A stretch of 64,000 nucleotides of DNA from Nocardia sp. NRRL S-836 (lineage in GTDB: Bacteria > Actinomycetota > Actinomycetes > Mycobacteriales > Pseudonocardiaceae). Each line of letters starts with the position of its first letter. The stretch's first letter is position 1. The position numbers and the translations under genes were made by a program. The notes under the pieces are model-generated. The model was not told where the DNA came from and did not search any database. It saw nothing but the letters and a program-made list of their open reading frames with translations. The DNA lies in assembly GCF_001279525.1 (NCBI RefSeq), contig NZ_LGDY01000001.1, positions 62,001-126,000 on the forward strand, in the 5' to 3' direction. Of the stretch, positions 43,164 through 50,763 are shown in pieces.

Positions 43164-43576
43164 AGACGCGCCCACTGGGTCACGACCACAGTGCCGTCCG
43201 TGGCGGTCACCTGCACCCTGACCAGCCCGGACGGCACCTCCGTGAGCGTGAACCAGCCGTCGGCGACCGGCGCGGAACGGCGTGAGCGCGGCGTCTCCAC
43301 CACCACCTCGCCCACCGCACCGGTGACGAGCCCGCGCACGGTGTCGCCGCTGATCTCCAGGTTCAGCGTCACCCGCTCCGACTCGAACGCCAGCAGCAAC
43401 GGCCCGTCGTCGCCGCGCACCAGCGCTGCCTCGCTCTGCACCAGCACGGCCAGCTCGGTGTCGAGCGTCCGCAGCGCCAGTGCCGCGCTCGCGTCGCGCA
43501 GCACCCCGGCCGGCACCGGGTCGAACCGGTCCGCCGCGGCCCGCAGCTCCGCCAGGAAGTCGTCGTCCTCGCTCAT
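43160..43576 (-). CDS. Small protein with beta-sandwich-like C-terminus, sigma partner
   Basis: 138-residue cytoplasmic protein. The N-terminal helix (DFLAELRAAADRFDPVPAGVLRDASAALALRTLDTELAVL) is followed by a beta-rich part (VTLNLEISGDTVRGLVTGAVGEVVVET, WFTLTEVPSGLVRVQVTATDGTVVVTQW) resembling a carboxypeptidase-regulatory or Ig-like fold. It overlaps the sigma stop as ATGA. This position suits a regulator or adaptor for the sigma factor; no zinc anti-sigma motif is present. No family name assigned with confidence. Confidence 0.75.
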   Translation of the reverse strand: MSEDDDFLAELRAAADRFDPVPAGVLRDASAALALRTLDTELAVLVQSEAALVRGDDGPLLLAFESERVTLNLEISGDTVRGLVTGAVGEVVVETPRSRRSAPVADGWFTLTEVPSGLVRVQVTATDGTVVVTQWARL

Positions 43577-44124
43577 GACCGCTCCTCCAGCACCGGCTCG
43601 CCGCGGACGAGCGCCTTGAGCCGGTTCAGGCACCGCTGCCGGATCGGCCCGATGCTGCCCACCGGCATGTCCAACGCCGCCGCGACCTCGGCGTACGCGG
43701 GTGGTGGCGACGCCATCAGCACGCGCAGCAGCCGCCGGCACCGCTGCGGCAGCTCCTCGAACACCCGCCACAGCACCGCGTCGCGCTCACCGACCAGCAA
43801 CGCGTGGTCCACCGGTGGCGCGGGGTCGGCGGAGTCCTCGATCTCGGCCGGCAGGGGCAACCGCCCCGACCGCCGGATGAGCTGCAGGCACTCGTGCCGC
43901 GCCGTGGTGGCCAGCCACCCGGCCAGCCGCTCCGGCTCGGCGATGCGGTCGAGGTGCTCGACCAGCTTGATCCACGTGCACTGCACGGCGTCGGCGGCGT
44001 CGGCGTCGCTGAGCCGGTGGGCGCGGGCGATCGACCACAGCAGCCCGCTGAACTGCCTGACCAGTGCGTCCCACGCCGCCTGGTCGCCACGAGCCGCCGC
44101 GGCCAGCGCCGCCGGTACGTCCAT
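43573..44124 (-). CDS. Sigma-70 family RNA polymerase sigma factor
   Basis: 183-residue ECF-like sigma factor. Region 2 is at about 5-90 (AALAAAARGDQAAWDALVRQFSGLLWSIARAHRL, DAVQCTWIKLVEHLD, LAGWLATTARHECLQLIRR). Region 4 is at about 120-175 (LPQRCRRLLRVLM, PAYAEVAAALDMPVGSIGPIRQRCLNRLKAL). Likely controls the neighbouring peptidase genes (inference). ATG 44124 has AGGAC directly before it; in-frame codons upstream are low complexity. Coupled to the beta-rich partner gene. Confidence 0.92.
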   Translation of the reverse strand: MDVPAALAAAARGDQAAWDALVRQFSGLLWSIARAHRLSDADAADAVQCTWIKLVEHLDRIAEPERLAGWLATTARHECLQLIRRSGRLPLPAEIEDSADPAPPVDHALLVGERDAVLWRVFEELPQRCRRLLRVLMASPPPAYAEVAAALDMPVGSIGPIRQRCLNRLKALVRGEPVLEERS

Positions 44125-44523
44125 GTCCTCATGATGCCGCGCGGACCTGTCCAGATTCGTGTTCACGGCCCCGGATCGCGGCTGTGGCACCGCATGTCGC
44201 CCGGTCGGTGGAACGTTCGGCGTTCATTACTCACCGACGCCCGAGCGTGAAGAACCGCCGCCCGCTACAACGGTGGGGTACCGGCGTTTCTGGGGGCGCC
44301 GGTACCCCACCGACCGGGGGCCGGTGGGTCAGGGAACCGGGGTGGGCGGGGCGTGTCTGGGGGTCACGTCCCGCCCGGTCCGGGCGTTGCGCCGGGGACA
44401 CGCCGCACCTTCCGGGCAGTTCGCATGCCCTTTCCTGCGGTTACGCAGGTCCGTTCACCCAATGCCCGCCCAAAACGGTCCGCGCGGGTGCATCCTGTGT
44501 CCTACAGCACAACCTGAGGACTG
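44125..44523. other. Divergent intergenic region with two strong hairpins
   Basis: 400 bp between divergent starts (sigma gene and small Cys protein) with no convincing ORF. It contains a perfect 15-bp hairpin, GGTGGGGTACCGGCG at 44272-44286 pairing with 44297-44311 around a 10-nt loop, and a 12-bp hairpin with one G-U pair at 44344-44376. Neither sits at a gene end, so they are not ordinary terminators; a long structured leader or small RNA is possible. A GAGGA at 44516 serves the gene at 44524. Confidence 0.6.
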
Positions 44524-44706
44524 ATGACCATGACCAGTGCGACCGCGTCGCCCCGCCACAACTGGGAGACGGACCTGGAGCGCTACCGCAACCGTGCGGT
44601 CAGCGTGCTCGAGGCGCACCTGCCCGCCACGGCCGGCTGCACCGAGTGCGGCGACCCGTGGCCGTGTGCCCGCGCGTGCACCGCCGAACTGGTGCTCGAA
44701 CTCTGA
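44524..44706 (+). CDS. Small Cys-containing protein
   Basis: 60-residue protein. Residues about 12-35 form an amphipathic helix (NWETDLERYRNRAVSVLEAHL). The C-terminal half has GCTECGDPWPCARAC, four Cys able to bind zinc or a cluster (CxxCx6CxxxC spacing). ATG 44524 has GAGGA 4 nt upstream. It resembles tiny actinomycete-specific proteins found in intergenic regions; function unknown. Preceded by a long structured leader region. Confidence 0.75.
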   Translation: MTMTSATASPRHNWETDLERYRNRAVSVLEAHLPATAGCTECGDPWPCARACTAELVLEL

Positions 44707-44798
44707 AGAAGCGGAACCGGCAGGTCAGCGCGGTCTGCCTGCCGTCTGGGGCGAGCGCGACGCCACCGATGTCCCTGGTGACGCCGGTGGCGTGCCGC

Positions 44799-45290
44799 CT
44801 ATGAGCTGACGCGTGCGAAGAACGCGGCGACGTTCGCGAGGATCCGGTCGACCTTCTCCTGCAGCGTGAGCGACTCGTGGATCCGCCCGCCGAACCCGGC
44901 GTCCTTGCGCCCCCGCAGGTACAGCGAGCAGTCGAGGTCCGCGCACAGGTAGACGCCGACCGAGTTGCCGAGCTGTCCCTGCTTGCCGGCCTTGCGCGCG
45001 GTCATCAACGACACCCCGTCGCCGGAGTGCGTGGTCAGGCACCACGAGCACATCGACTTGCGCGGCAGCCCGGACTGGGTGGCGCGCCGCAGCGCCATGC
45101 CCACGGGCCGGTCGTCGAGCACGGCGACGACGTAGGAGCGCTCCGGTGCGGCCGGGTCGCGCCAGCCCAGGAAGTCGAGGTCGTCCCACGGCCGGTCGGC
45201 CAGATCGCGGGGCACGTGCATGCGCTTCGCCTCGCCCTTGGTGGAATTGACGAAGGACGCGCGGATGTCGGGTTCGGTCAGCGGCTTCAC
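44799..45290 (-). CDS. FBP-domain protein (EF-G-binding / FusB-like)
   Basis: 163-residue protein whose C-terminal half is the FBP treble-clef zinc finger (MCSWCLTTHSGDGVSLMTARKAG, then VYLCADLDCSLYLRG; four Cys ligands). FusB/FBP proteins bind elongation factor G and rescue it from fusidic acid on the ribosome. The N-terminal half (EPDIRASFVNSTKGEAKRMHVPRDL) matches the family. GTG 45290 is chosen; the ribosome site is weak. Divergent from a TetR gene with palindromic operators in the 66-bp gap, so expression is probably inducible. Confidence 0.9.
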   Translation of the reverse strand: MKPLTEPDIRASFVNSTKGEAKRMHVPRDLADRPWDDLDFLGWRDPAAPERSYVVAVLDDRPVGMALRRATQSGLPRKSMCSWCLTTHSGDGVSLMTARKAGKQGQLGNSVGVYLCADLDCSLYLRGRKDAGFGGRIHESLTLQEKVDRILANVAAFFARVSS

Positions 45291-45309
45291 GACCTCGACG
45301 GTAGGTTTA

Positions 45310-45346
45310 CCTAGAGGTCCTAGGCAAATGATTATAGGCCCTAGGA
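45310..45346. promoter_or_regulatory. TetR operator(s) between FBP and TetR genes
   Basis: CCTAG-AGGTC-CTAGG at 45310-45324 is a perfect palindrome and TAGGCCCTAGG at 45335-45345 a related half-repeat. A TATAAT hexamer reads on the minus strand at 45336-45331, inside the same block, a consensus -10 for the FBP gene. Confidence 0.7.
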
Positions 45347-45356
45347 AGGGTGATGC

Positions 45357-45923
45357 ATGGCACGCGCGGGGATCACCGCCGACCGCCTCACGCAGGCGGC
45401 AGCGGAGCTGGCGGACGAGGTCGGCTTCGACAACGTGACGGTCTCCGCCCTGGCCCGGCACTTCGGCGTGAAGGACGCCTCGCTCTACTCGCACATCCGC
45501 AACGCCCACGAGCTGCGCACCCGCGTCGCGGTCCAGTCGCTGGCCGAGCTGGCCGACCAGGTCGCCGACGCCATCGCCGGACGCGCGGGCAAGGACGCAC
45601 TGCGGGCGTTCGCCGACGCCTACCGCGGCTACGCCCGTCGCCACCCCGGCCGGTACGCGGCGACGCAGCTGGCACTGGACCCGGACACGGCGGCGACCAG
45701 CGCGGCCGGGCGGCACGCCGAGCTCACGCGCGCCGTGCTGCGGGGCTACGACCTGTGGGAACCGGACCAGACCGACGCCGTGCGGCTGCTGCACAGCACC
45801 TTCCACGGCTACGTGTCGCTGGAGCGGGCCGGTGCCTTCCACAGCCACCCGCGCGGCGTCGAGGCGTCGTGGACCCGCACGGTCGACGCACTCGACTCCC
45901 TGCTGCGCGCCTGGCCCGCGTGA
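45357..45923 (+). CDS. TetR-family regulator (WHG-type C-terminus)
   Basis: 188-residue repressor. The helix-turn-helix is at about 10-55 (AAAELADEVGFDNVTVSALARHFGVKDASLYSHIRN). The C-terminal domain holds HPGRYAATQLALDPD and LLHSTFHGYVSLERAGAF, the TetR_C WHG layout. ATG 45357 follows GAAGGG at 7 nt. It is divergent from the FBP gene and is likely to repress it and itself from the CCTAG palindromes. Confidence 0.92.
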   Translation: MARAGITADRLTQAAAELADEVGFDNVTVSALARHFGVKDASLYSHIRNAHELRTRVAVQSLAELADQVADAIAGRAGKDALRAFADAYRGYARRHPGRYAATQLALDPDTAATSAAGRHAELTRAVLRGYDLWEPDQTDAVRLLHSTFHGYVSLERAGAFHSHPRGVEASWTRTVDALDSLLRAWPA

Positions 45924-45953
45924 CCCTTCACCGGGCAGCCGCCGGCTGCTTGG

Positions 45954-46706
45954 ATGAGGTCCGTGCGCGCTCTGTTGCTCTCCGTGCTGCTGACCGTGTC
46001 GATCGCCGCGCCCGCCCACGCGTCCAGCGGGTTCGTCGTCCTGGGCGACGTCGACCCGACGATCCGCCACGACATCCGCTACCACACCGCCCACAACTTC
46101 GTCGGCGAGCGCATCGACGGCTACCGCGCACCGTTGTGCATCCTCACCAGGCCCGCCGCCAAGGCACTGCGCAAGGCCCAGCGCGAGGTCCTCACCCGCG
46201 GCTACACGCTGAAGGTCTACGACTGCTACCGGCCGCAACGGGCGGTCGACCACTTCGTCCGGTGGGCCCGCGATCTCGCCGACCAGCGGATGAAGACTGA
46301 GTTCTACCCGCGCGTCGACAAGACGCGGCTGTTCGAGGACGGCTACATCGCCGAGCGGTCCGGGCACAGCAGGGGCTCGACGCTGGACCTGACGATCGTG
46401 CCGTTGCCGGTGCCACACCAGCGCCCGTACGTGCCGGGTGAGCCGCTGGTGAACTGCTACGCGCCCGACCGGTTCCCCGACAACACCGCCGACATGGCCA
46501 CCGGCTACGACTGCTTCGACACGCTCGCGCACACCGACGACCCGCGCGTCACCGGGGCGGCACGCGAGCACCGGCAGCTGCTCAAGACGGCGATGCAGCG
46601 GGCCGGGTTCCGCAACCTGCCCGAGGAGTGGTGGCACTTCACGCTCGACGACGAGCCGTTCCCGGACACCTACTTCGACTTCCCGGTGTCGCGCCGCTCG
46701 GTCTGA
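45954..46706 (+). CDS. Secreted VanX-like D-Ala-D-Ala dipeptidase (M15)
   Basis: 250-residue zinc peptidase with a signal peptide (about 1-24, MRSVRALLLSVLLTVSIAAPAHA). VanX-type motifs are YDCYRPQRAV (Arg that stabilises the transition state), SGHSRGSTLDLTIV (zinc His and Asp) and EEWWHFTLDDEPFPDTYFDFPV (catalytic Glu, zinc His). Cys residues suggest disulphides in the secreted form. VanX proteins cleave D-Ala-D-Ala; secreted homologues may trim peptidoglycan or salvage dipeptides. No vanH/vanA neighbours, so a resistance operon is not indicated. A peptide importer and D-aminopeptidase lie 13 kb away. Confidence 0.92.
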   Translation: MRSVRALLLSVLLTVSIAAPAHASSGFVVLGDVDPTIRHDIRYHTAHNFVGERIDGYRAPLCILTRPAAKALRKAQREVLTRGYTLKVYDCYRPQRAVDHFVRWARDLADQRMKTEFYPRVDKTRLFEDGYIAERSGHSRGSTLDLTIVPLPVPHQRPYVPGEPLVNCYAPDRFPDNTADMATGYDCFDTLAHTDDPRVTGAAREHRQLLKTAMQRAGFRNLPEEWWHFTLDDEPFPDTYFDFPVSRRSV

Positions 46707-46749
46707 GCACACAGCGGAATCCTCTTGGTCAACCCAGTAGAACAACGTC

Positions 46750-47973
46750 ATGAGCTTCCCGCTGCGGCCCACCCCGATCCACGTGCCCGACGAGATCCTC
46801 GCCGACCTGCGCGCCCGGCTCGCGCTGACCCGCGCGCCGGTGGACGAGGGGAACGAGGACTGGTCCTACGGCGTCCCGGCCGCCTACCTCGGTGAGCTCG
46901 TCGCCCACTGGCGTGACGGCTACGACTGGCGCGCGGCCGAGGCGGCCATCAACGCCCACGAGCACTACCAGGTCGACGTCGCCGGTGTCGCGGTGCACTT
47001 CATGCGCAAACCCGGCCGTGGTCCCCGCCCGATCCCGTTGATCCTCACGCACGGCTGGCCGTGGACGTTCTGGCACTGGTCGAAGGTGATCGACCCGCTC
47101 GCCGACCCGGCGGCGTTCGGCGGTGACCCCGCCGACGCGTTCGACGTCATCGTGCCGTCGCTGCCCGGCTTCGGCTTCCCGGGCCCGCTGACCGGTTTCG
47201 CGGACGTCAACTTCTGGAAGGTCGCCGACCTCTGGCACACCCTGATGACCGAGACCCTCGGCTACGAGAAGTACGCCGCCGGCGGCTGCGACATCGGCGG
47301 GATCGTCTCCAGCCAGCTCGGCCACCGCTACGCCGACGCGCTGTACGGCATCCACATCGGCTCCGGGCTGCCGCTCGACTTCTTCACCGGCCCCCGCGCG
47401 TGGGACTTCGCCCGCAACCGGCCACTGACCGACGACCAGCCCGCCGACGTCCGCGCCCGCGTCATCGAGCTCGACCACCGGTGGGCCACCCACCTCGCCG
47501 CGCACATGCTCGACGGCGCCACCCTGGCCCACGGGCTGAGCGACTCACCCGGCGGACTGCTCGCCTGGCTGCTCAAGCGCTGGACCGACTGGAGCGACAA
47601 CGGCGGTGACGTGGAGTCGGTCTTCACGAAGGACGACCTGCTCACCCACGCCACGATCTACTGGGTCACGAACTCGATCGCGACGTCGATGCGCTATTAC
47701 GCCAACGCCAACCGCTACCCGTGGACGCCGTCGCACGACCGCACCCCTGTCGTGGAGGCACCGGTCGGCCTCACCTTCGTCACCTACGAGAACCCGCCGG
47801 GCGTCCACACCGCCGACGAGCGCGTGCGGGCGTTCACGTCCGGGCCGCTGGCCGGGCTGTTCAACCACGTGAACGTCAACGCGCACGAGCGTGGGGGCCA
47901 CTTCATCCCGTGGGAGAACCCGGAGGCCTGGGTCGGCGATCTGCGGCGCACGTTCCGCGACCGCAGGCCTTAA
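46750..47973 (+). CDS. Epoxide hydrolase (EHN-type alpha/beta hydrolase)
   Basis: 407-residue alpha/beta hydrolase with the N-terminal epoxide-hydrolase domain (RPTPIHVPDEILADLRARLALTR). It has the oxyanion motif LTHGWPWTFWHW, the nucleophile Asp in AAGGCDIGGIVSSQLGHR and the catalytic His in RGGHFIPWENPE. It should hydrolyse epoxides to diols. ATG 46750; no strong Shine-Dalgarno. Followed by two terminator hairpins. Confidence 0.93.
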   Translation: MSFPLRPTPIHVPDEILADLRARLALTRAPVDEGNEDWSYGVPAAYLGELVAHWRDGYDWRAAEAAINAHEHYQVDVAGVAVHFMRKPGRGPRPIPLILTHGWPWTFWHWSKVIDPLADPAAFGGDPADAFDVIVPSLPGFGFPGPLTGFADVNFWKVADLWHTLMTETLGYEKYAAGGCDIGGIVSSQLGHRYADALYGIHIGSGLPLDFFTGPRAWDFARNRPLTDDQPADVRARVIELDHRWATHLAAHMLDGATLAHGLSDSPGGLLAWLLKRWTDWSDNGGDVESVFTKDDLLTHATIYWVTNSIATSMRYYANANRYPWTPSHDRTPVVEAPVGLTFVTYENPPGVHTADERVRAFTSGPLAGLFNHVNVNAHERGGHFIPWENPEAWVGDLRRTFRDRRP

Positions 47974-48015
47974 GGGAAGTTTGTTTCCGGTACCCAGTTT
48001 TCGAGGCCCTGTTCC

Positions 48016-48048
48016 GGGCTGCTGACGCCTCTGTTTCGTCGGCAGCCC
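48016..48048 (+). terminator. Terminator hairpin 1 after epoxide hydrolase
   Basis: A 12-bp stem GGGCTGCTGACG / CGTCGGCAGCCC (one G-U pair) with a 9-nt loop, 43 bp after the stop codon. Confidence 0.65.
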
Positions 48049-48057
48049 TGTCTAATC

Positions 48058-48092
48058 CTGGCCGCCGATAATGTTCACTTATCGGCGGCCAG
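48058..48092 (+). terminator. Terminator hairpin 2 after epoxide hydrolase
   Basis: A perfect 13-bp stem CTGGCCGCCGATA / TATCGGCGGCCAG with a 9-nt loop, 9 bp after hairpin 1. Tandem hairpins also follow the stress gene at 20736-20820. Confidence 0.75.
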
Positions 48093-48127
48093 CCTTGTGC
48101 ACCCTGATTGAGTAGCGTTGCGTTGAA

Positions 48128-48159
48128 TAACGTAACTGCATACGTAATCCTGCTACGAT
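48128..48159 (+). promoter_or_regulatory. Promoter/operator of the coiled-coil gene
   Basis: This AT-rich island, unusual for the window, has the near-palindrome TAACGTA-N6-TACGTAA at 48128-48147 (core ACGTA/TACGT perfect) and a -10-like TACGAT at 48154-48159, 7 nt before GTG 48167. Autoregulation through the palindrome is possible. Confidence 0.55.
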
Positions 48160-48166
48160 ATTGCCC

Positions 48167-49378
48167 GTGGAGACGAGCTGTAACTTCCCCGGCTGCGAAC
48201 GACCTGTTTTTCGAGGTGGCGGGCCTGGCAGGCCCTCGGAGTACTGCGATCTGCCCGAGCACACGCGCTGGCGGGCGTGGCGGGAGCGGCAACGACTGCA
48301 GGAAGCGGCCGAGAAGGGTGGCGAGCAAAACCTGGGGGTCGTCACCGTGACGAATCTCCCCAGGGTCTCCGGTACCGCCAAGATCAGGGCCGAAGAGCTC
48401 CTCGACCGCTTCCGCGTGCTGTCTGAGCAGATGACCCAGACACTCGGACGGGCCGTGGGCGAGCTCAACGCGATGGCCGACCCGAGCGTGGCCGAGAGCC
48501 AGGTGCAGGCCGCCGAAGCCGAGGCGGCGCGCCGGGTCGCGGAGGCGCAGGCGGATCTCGCGGCCGCGGAACGGCGCCGGCACGATGCCGAGCAGGCGCG
48601 CAAGGCTGCCGAGGAGACGACCGAGCAGGCGGTGCGTGCGGCCGAGGAGGCGGACGAGGCCGTGGACCGGGCGTTGACCGAACGCGACGAGGCCCAGGCC
48701 GCGGCGCGGGCGGCTCGGGAGCGGGCCGAGGCGGAGATCGCCGAGGTCAGGGCGCAGGCGGCGGCCGTGGTCGAGGAGATCCGGGCCGCGGCGGACGAGC
48801 AGGTGCGGCAGGCCGTCGAAGCCGCCGACCAGGCGCGGGCGGACGCGGTGAAGCACGCCGAGCAGGCACGGCGGCAGGCGGCGAAGGAGATCGAGCAGGC
48901 CCGTGCCGAAGCCCAGGTTCAGGTCGAGCGGGCGCAGGCGGAGGCGCGTGCGGCGGTCGAGCGTGCGCGGTCGGAGGCGCGGAGCCAGGTCGAGCAGGCG
49001 CAGGCCGCGTCCGCCGCGGCGGTTCAGGCCGCTGAACAGGCACGATCGGATGCCGCCGCGCAGGTCGAGCAGGCTCGCCAGGCCGCCGCGGACACCGTCA
49101 GCCGGGCGGCGGTGGCGCGGGACCAGGCGGTGGTGCGGGCGGAGCGTGCCGAGCAGACGGCGGCGGACGCGCGCGCTGAGCTGGAACGGGCGCGTGACGA
49201 GTTCGGTGAGCGGATCACGCAGGTGCGGGCCGAGGGTGTGGAGCAGGTCGCCGCGGTGCGGCAGGCGTTGGCGGCGGTGGAGGACGCGCGGGCGCAGACG
49301 CTGGCGCGGGCGGAACGCGCCGAGCGGCAGCTGGACGAGGCGATGGCCGAGCTGAGGAGTCTGCGCGCAGCGACGTGA
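48167..49378 (+). CDS. Zinc-finger coiled-coil protein
   Basis: 403-residue protein. The N-terminus has a zinc-binding-like ETSCNFPGCERPVF and YCDLPEHTRWRAW (Cys and His ligands) within the first 40 residues. From about 115 to 400 the sequence is a long Ala/Glu/Arg-rich heptad coiled coil (AEEADEAVDRALTERDEA, QVRQAVEAADQARADAV). Similar actinomycete proteins pair a short DNA-binding or zinc N-terminus with coiled coil, like KfrA-type organisers; function not established. GTG 48167 lies 7 nt from a TACGAT box, so the mRNA may be leaderless. The first protein-like frame could also start at TTG 48161. Confidence 0.8.
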   Translation: METSCNFPGCERPVFRGGGPGRPSEYCDLPEHTRWRAWRERQRLQEAAEKGGEQNLGVVTVTNLPRVSGTAKIRAEELLDRFRVLSEQMTQTLGRAVGELNAMADPSVAESQVQAAEAEAARRVAEAQADLAAAERRRHDAEQARKAAEETTEQAVRAAEEADEAVDRALTERDEAQAAARAARERAEAEIAEVRAQAAAVVEEIRAAADEQVRQAVEAADQARADAVKHAEQARRQAAKEIEQARAEAQVQVERAQAEARAAVERARSEARSQVEQAQAASAAAVQAAEQARSDAAAQVEQARQAAADTVSRAAVARDQAVVRAERAEQTAADARAELERARDEFGERITQVRAEGVEQVAAVRQALAAVEDARAQTLARAERAERQLDEAMAELRSLRAAT

Positions 49379-49442
49379 CGGTAAGTCCCCGCAGCGTGTG
49401 CCGTGCGAATGGCGTTGGCCCGGGTCCGTATCCTGATACCCG

Positions 49443-50228
49443 ATGGACGAGCTCAAGGGGGACTGCGCCCGCTGTTTCGGGTTGTGCTGCGTGGCGCTGC
49501 CGTTCGCGAAGTCGGCTGACTTCGCGGCCAGCAAGGACGCGGGCAAGCCGTGCCGGAACCTGCTGGCCGACCACCGCTGCGGCATTCACACGAAACTGCG
49601 CGCGTCCGGGTACGCCGGCTGCACGGTCTACGACTGCTTCGGCGCGGGGCAACGGGTGTCGCAGACGGTGTTCAAGGGCGTCGACTGGCGCGAGGGTGAC
49701 CGGCAGCGGATGTTCGACGTCTTCCCCGTGGTCCGCCAGCTGCACGAACTGCTCTGGTACCTCGCCGAGGCGCAGCGCCTCGACCCGCACGAGGACCTGC
49801 GGGCGGCCTACGAGGAGGTCGACCGGTTCGCGACGGCGGACCCGGACACCATTGTCGGGCTGGACGTCGCGGAGATCCGCGCGAAGGTGAACGTGCTGTT
49901 GCTGCGCACGAGCCAGCGGCTGCGGTCGAGTGCGAAGTCCTACCGGGGTGCGGACCTGATCGGCGCGCGGCTGCGCAACAAGAAGCTCGTCGACGCCGAC
50001 CTGCGGGGCGCCTACCTCATCGGGGCCGACCTGACCGGTGCCGACCTGCGGGGTGCGGACCTGATCGGAGCCGACCTGCGCGGCGCCGACGTGTCGGGTG
50101 CGGACCTGAGCACGTGCCTGTTCTTGACCCAGCCGCAGGTCAACGCGGCACGGGGCGACGCGCGGACGAAGCTGCCCGCGGCGCTGACCCGTCCCGCTCA
50201 CTGGGGCCGGACCGGCGCGCGCCGCTGA
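49443..50228 (+). CDS. YkgJ-like Cys-rich protein with C-terminal pentapeptide repeats
   Basis: 261-residue protein. The N-terminal module (about 1-70) has CARCFGLCC and later Cys (KPCRNLL, HRCGIH, AGCTVYDC), the YkgJ/FliB-like zinc or Fe-S arrangement. The middle is helical. The C-terminal about 60 residues are pentapeptide repeats (RGADLIGARL, DADLRGAYLIGADLTGADLRG). Pentapeptide proteins can mimic DNA and protect gyrase, but the fused Cys module makes the role here uncertain. ATG start. Confidence 0.9.
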   Translation: MDELKGDCARCFGLCCVALPFAKSADFAASKDAGKPCRNLLADHRCGIHTKLRASGYAGCTVYDCFGAGQRVSQTVFKGVDWREGDRQRMFDVFPVVRQLHELLWYLAEAQRLDPHEDLRAAYEEVDRFATADPDTIVGLDVAEIRAKVNVLLLRTSQRLRSSAKSYRGADLIGARLRNKKLVDADLRGAYLIGADLTGADLRGADLIGADLRGADVSGADLSTCLFLTQPQVNAARGDARTKLPAALTRPAHWGRTGARR

Positions 50229-50270
50229 GGTGTCAGGGCGGTGTCAGCGGCCGCTGCGAGAGTGCCGATC

Positions 50271-50684
50271 ATGAAGAAGGCACTGCTGATCACCGCTGCC
50301 ACCGTGTTGTCGCTGCTGGGCGTGACGCCCGCGCACGCGGAGGTCGTGCCGGGGTGTTCGTCGGCCAGGCAGATCGGGACGACGGGGTACGCGAAGTGGC
50401 CCACGGGCCAGACCATGGCGTCGGTCAAGCAGTACGCGGGCTGCGGCCAGAACTTCGGCTACGTCTGGGTGTGGGCGGACTGGGCGGCCGCACACCCCGG
50501 CTTTCACGCGTTCGCGGCGGTGCGCACCGAGGACGGTGTCGCGCACGGCAAGGTGCAGGGGCGGCTCGACCAGCGGGAGATCTGGTCGAAGGGCACCGGT
50601 ACGACCGGCGTGTGCACCCGTGGCATGGGCTGGATCGCGGTGGGTGAGGACGGCTGGCAGGGGCTGAGCAGCAAGCGTTGCTGA
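50271..50684 (+). CDS. Small secreted protein of unknown function
   Basis: 137-residue protein with a clear signal peptide (MKKALLITAATVLSLLGVTPAHA, cleavage near residue 23). The mature form has four Cys (PGCSSARQ, YAGCGQNFG, GVCTRG, SSKRC) that can form two disulphides, and a Trp-rich middle (YVWVWADWAAAHPG). No catalytic motif recognised. Confidence 0.85.
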   Translation: MKKALLITAATVLSLLGVTPAHAEVVPGCSSARQIGTTGYAKWPTGQTMASVKQYAGCGQNFGYVWVWADWAAAHPGFHAFAAVRTEDGVAHGKVQGRLDQREIWSKGTGTTGVCTRGMGWIAVGEDGWQGLSSKRC

Positions 50685-50763
50685 GCACGCGCCGGCGCGG
50701 TGGCCGCGTGGAATAGCGCGGATGTGCAGACAGTCGTGTGTGTGGTGGGCGACCATCACACGC

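Noticed and set aside
45954..46706. Vancomycin-type resistance operon around the VanX-like gene
   Set aside because: No vanH, vanA or two-component genes are nearby, and the protein has a signal peptide, unlike cytoplasmic VanX.
48500..49378. Repeated GCC/GAG-rich DNA as a possible tandem repeat element
   Set aside because: The periodicity comes from heptad coiled-coil coding, not from an exact DNA repeat.
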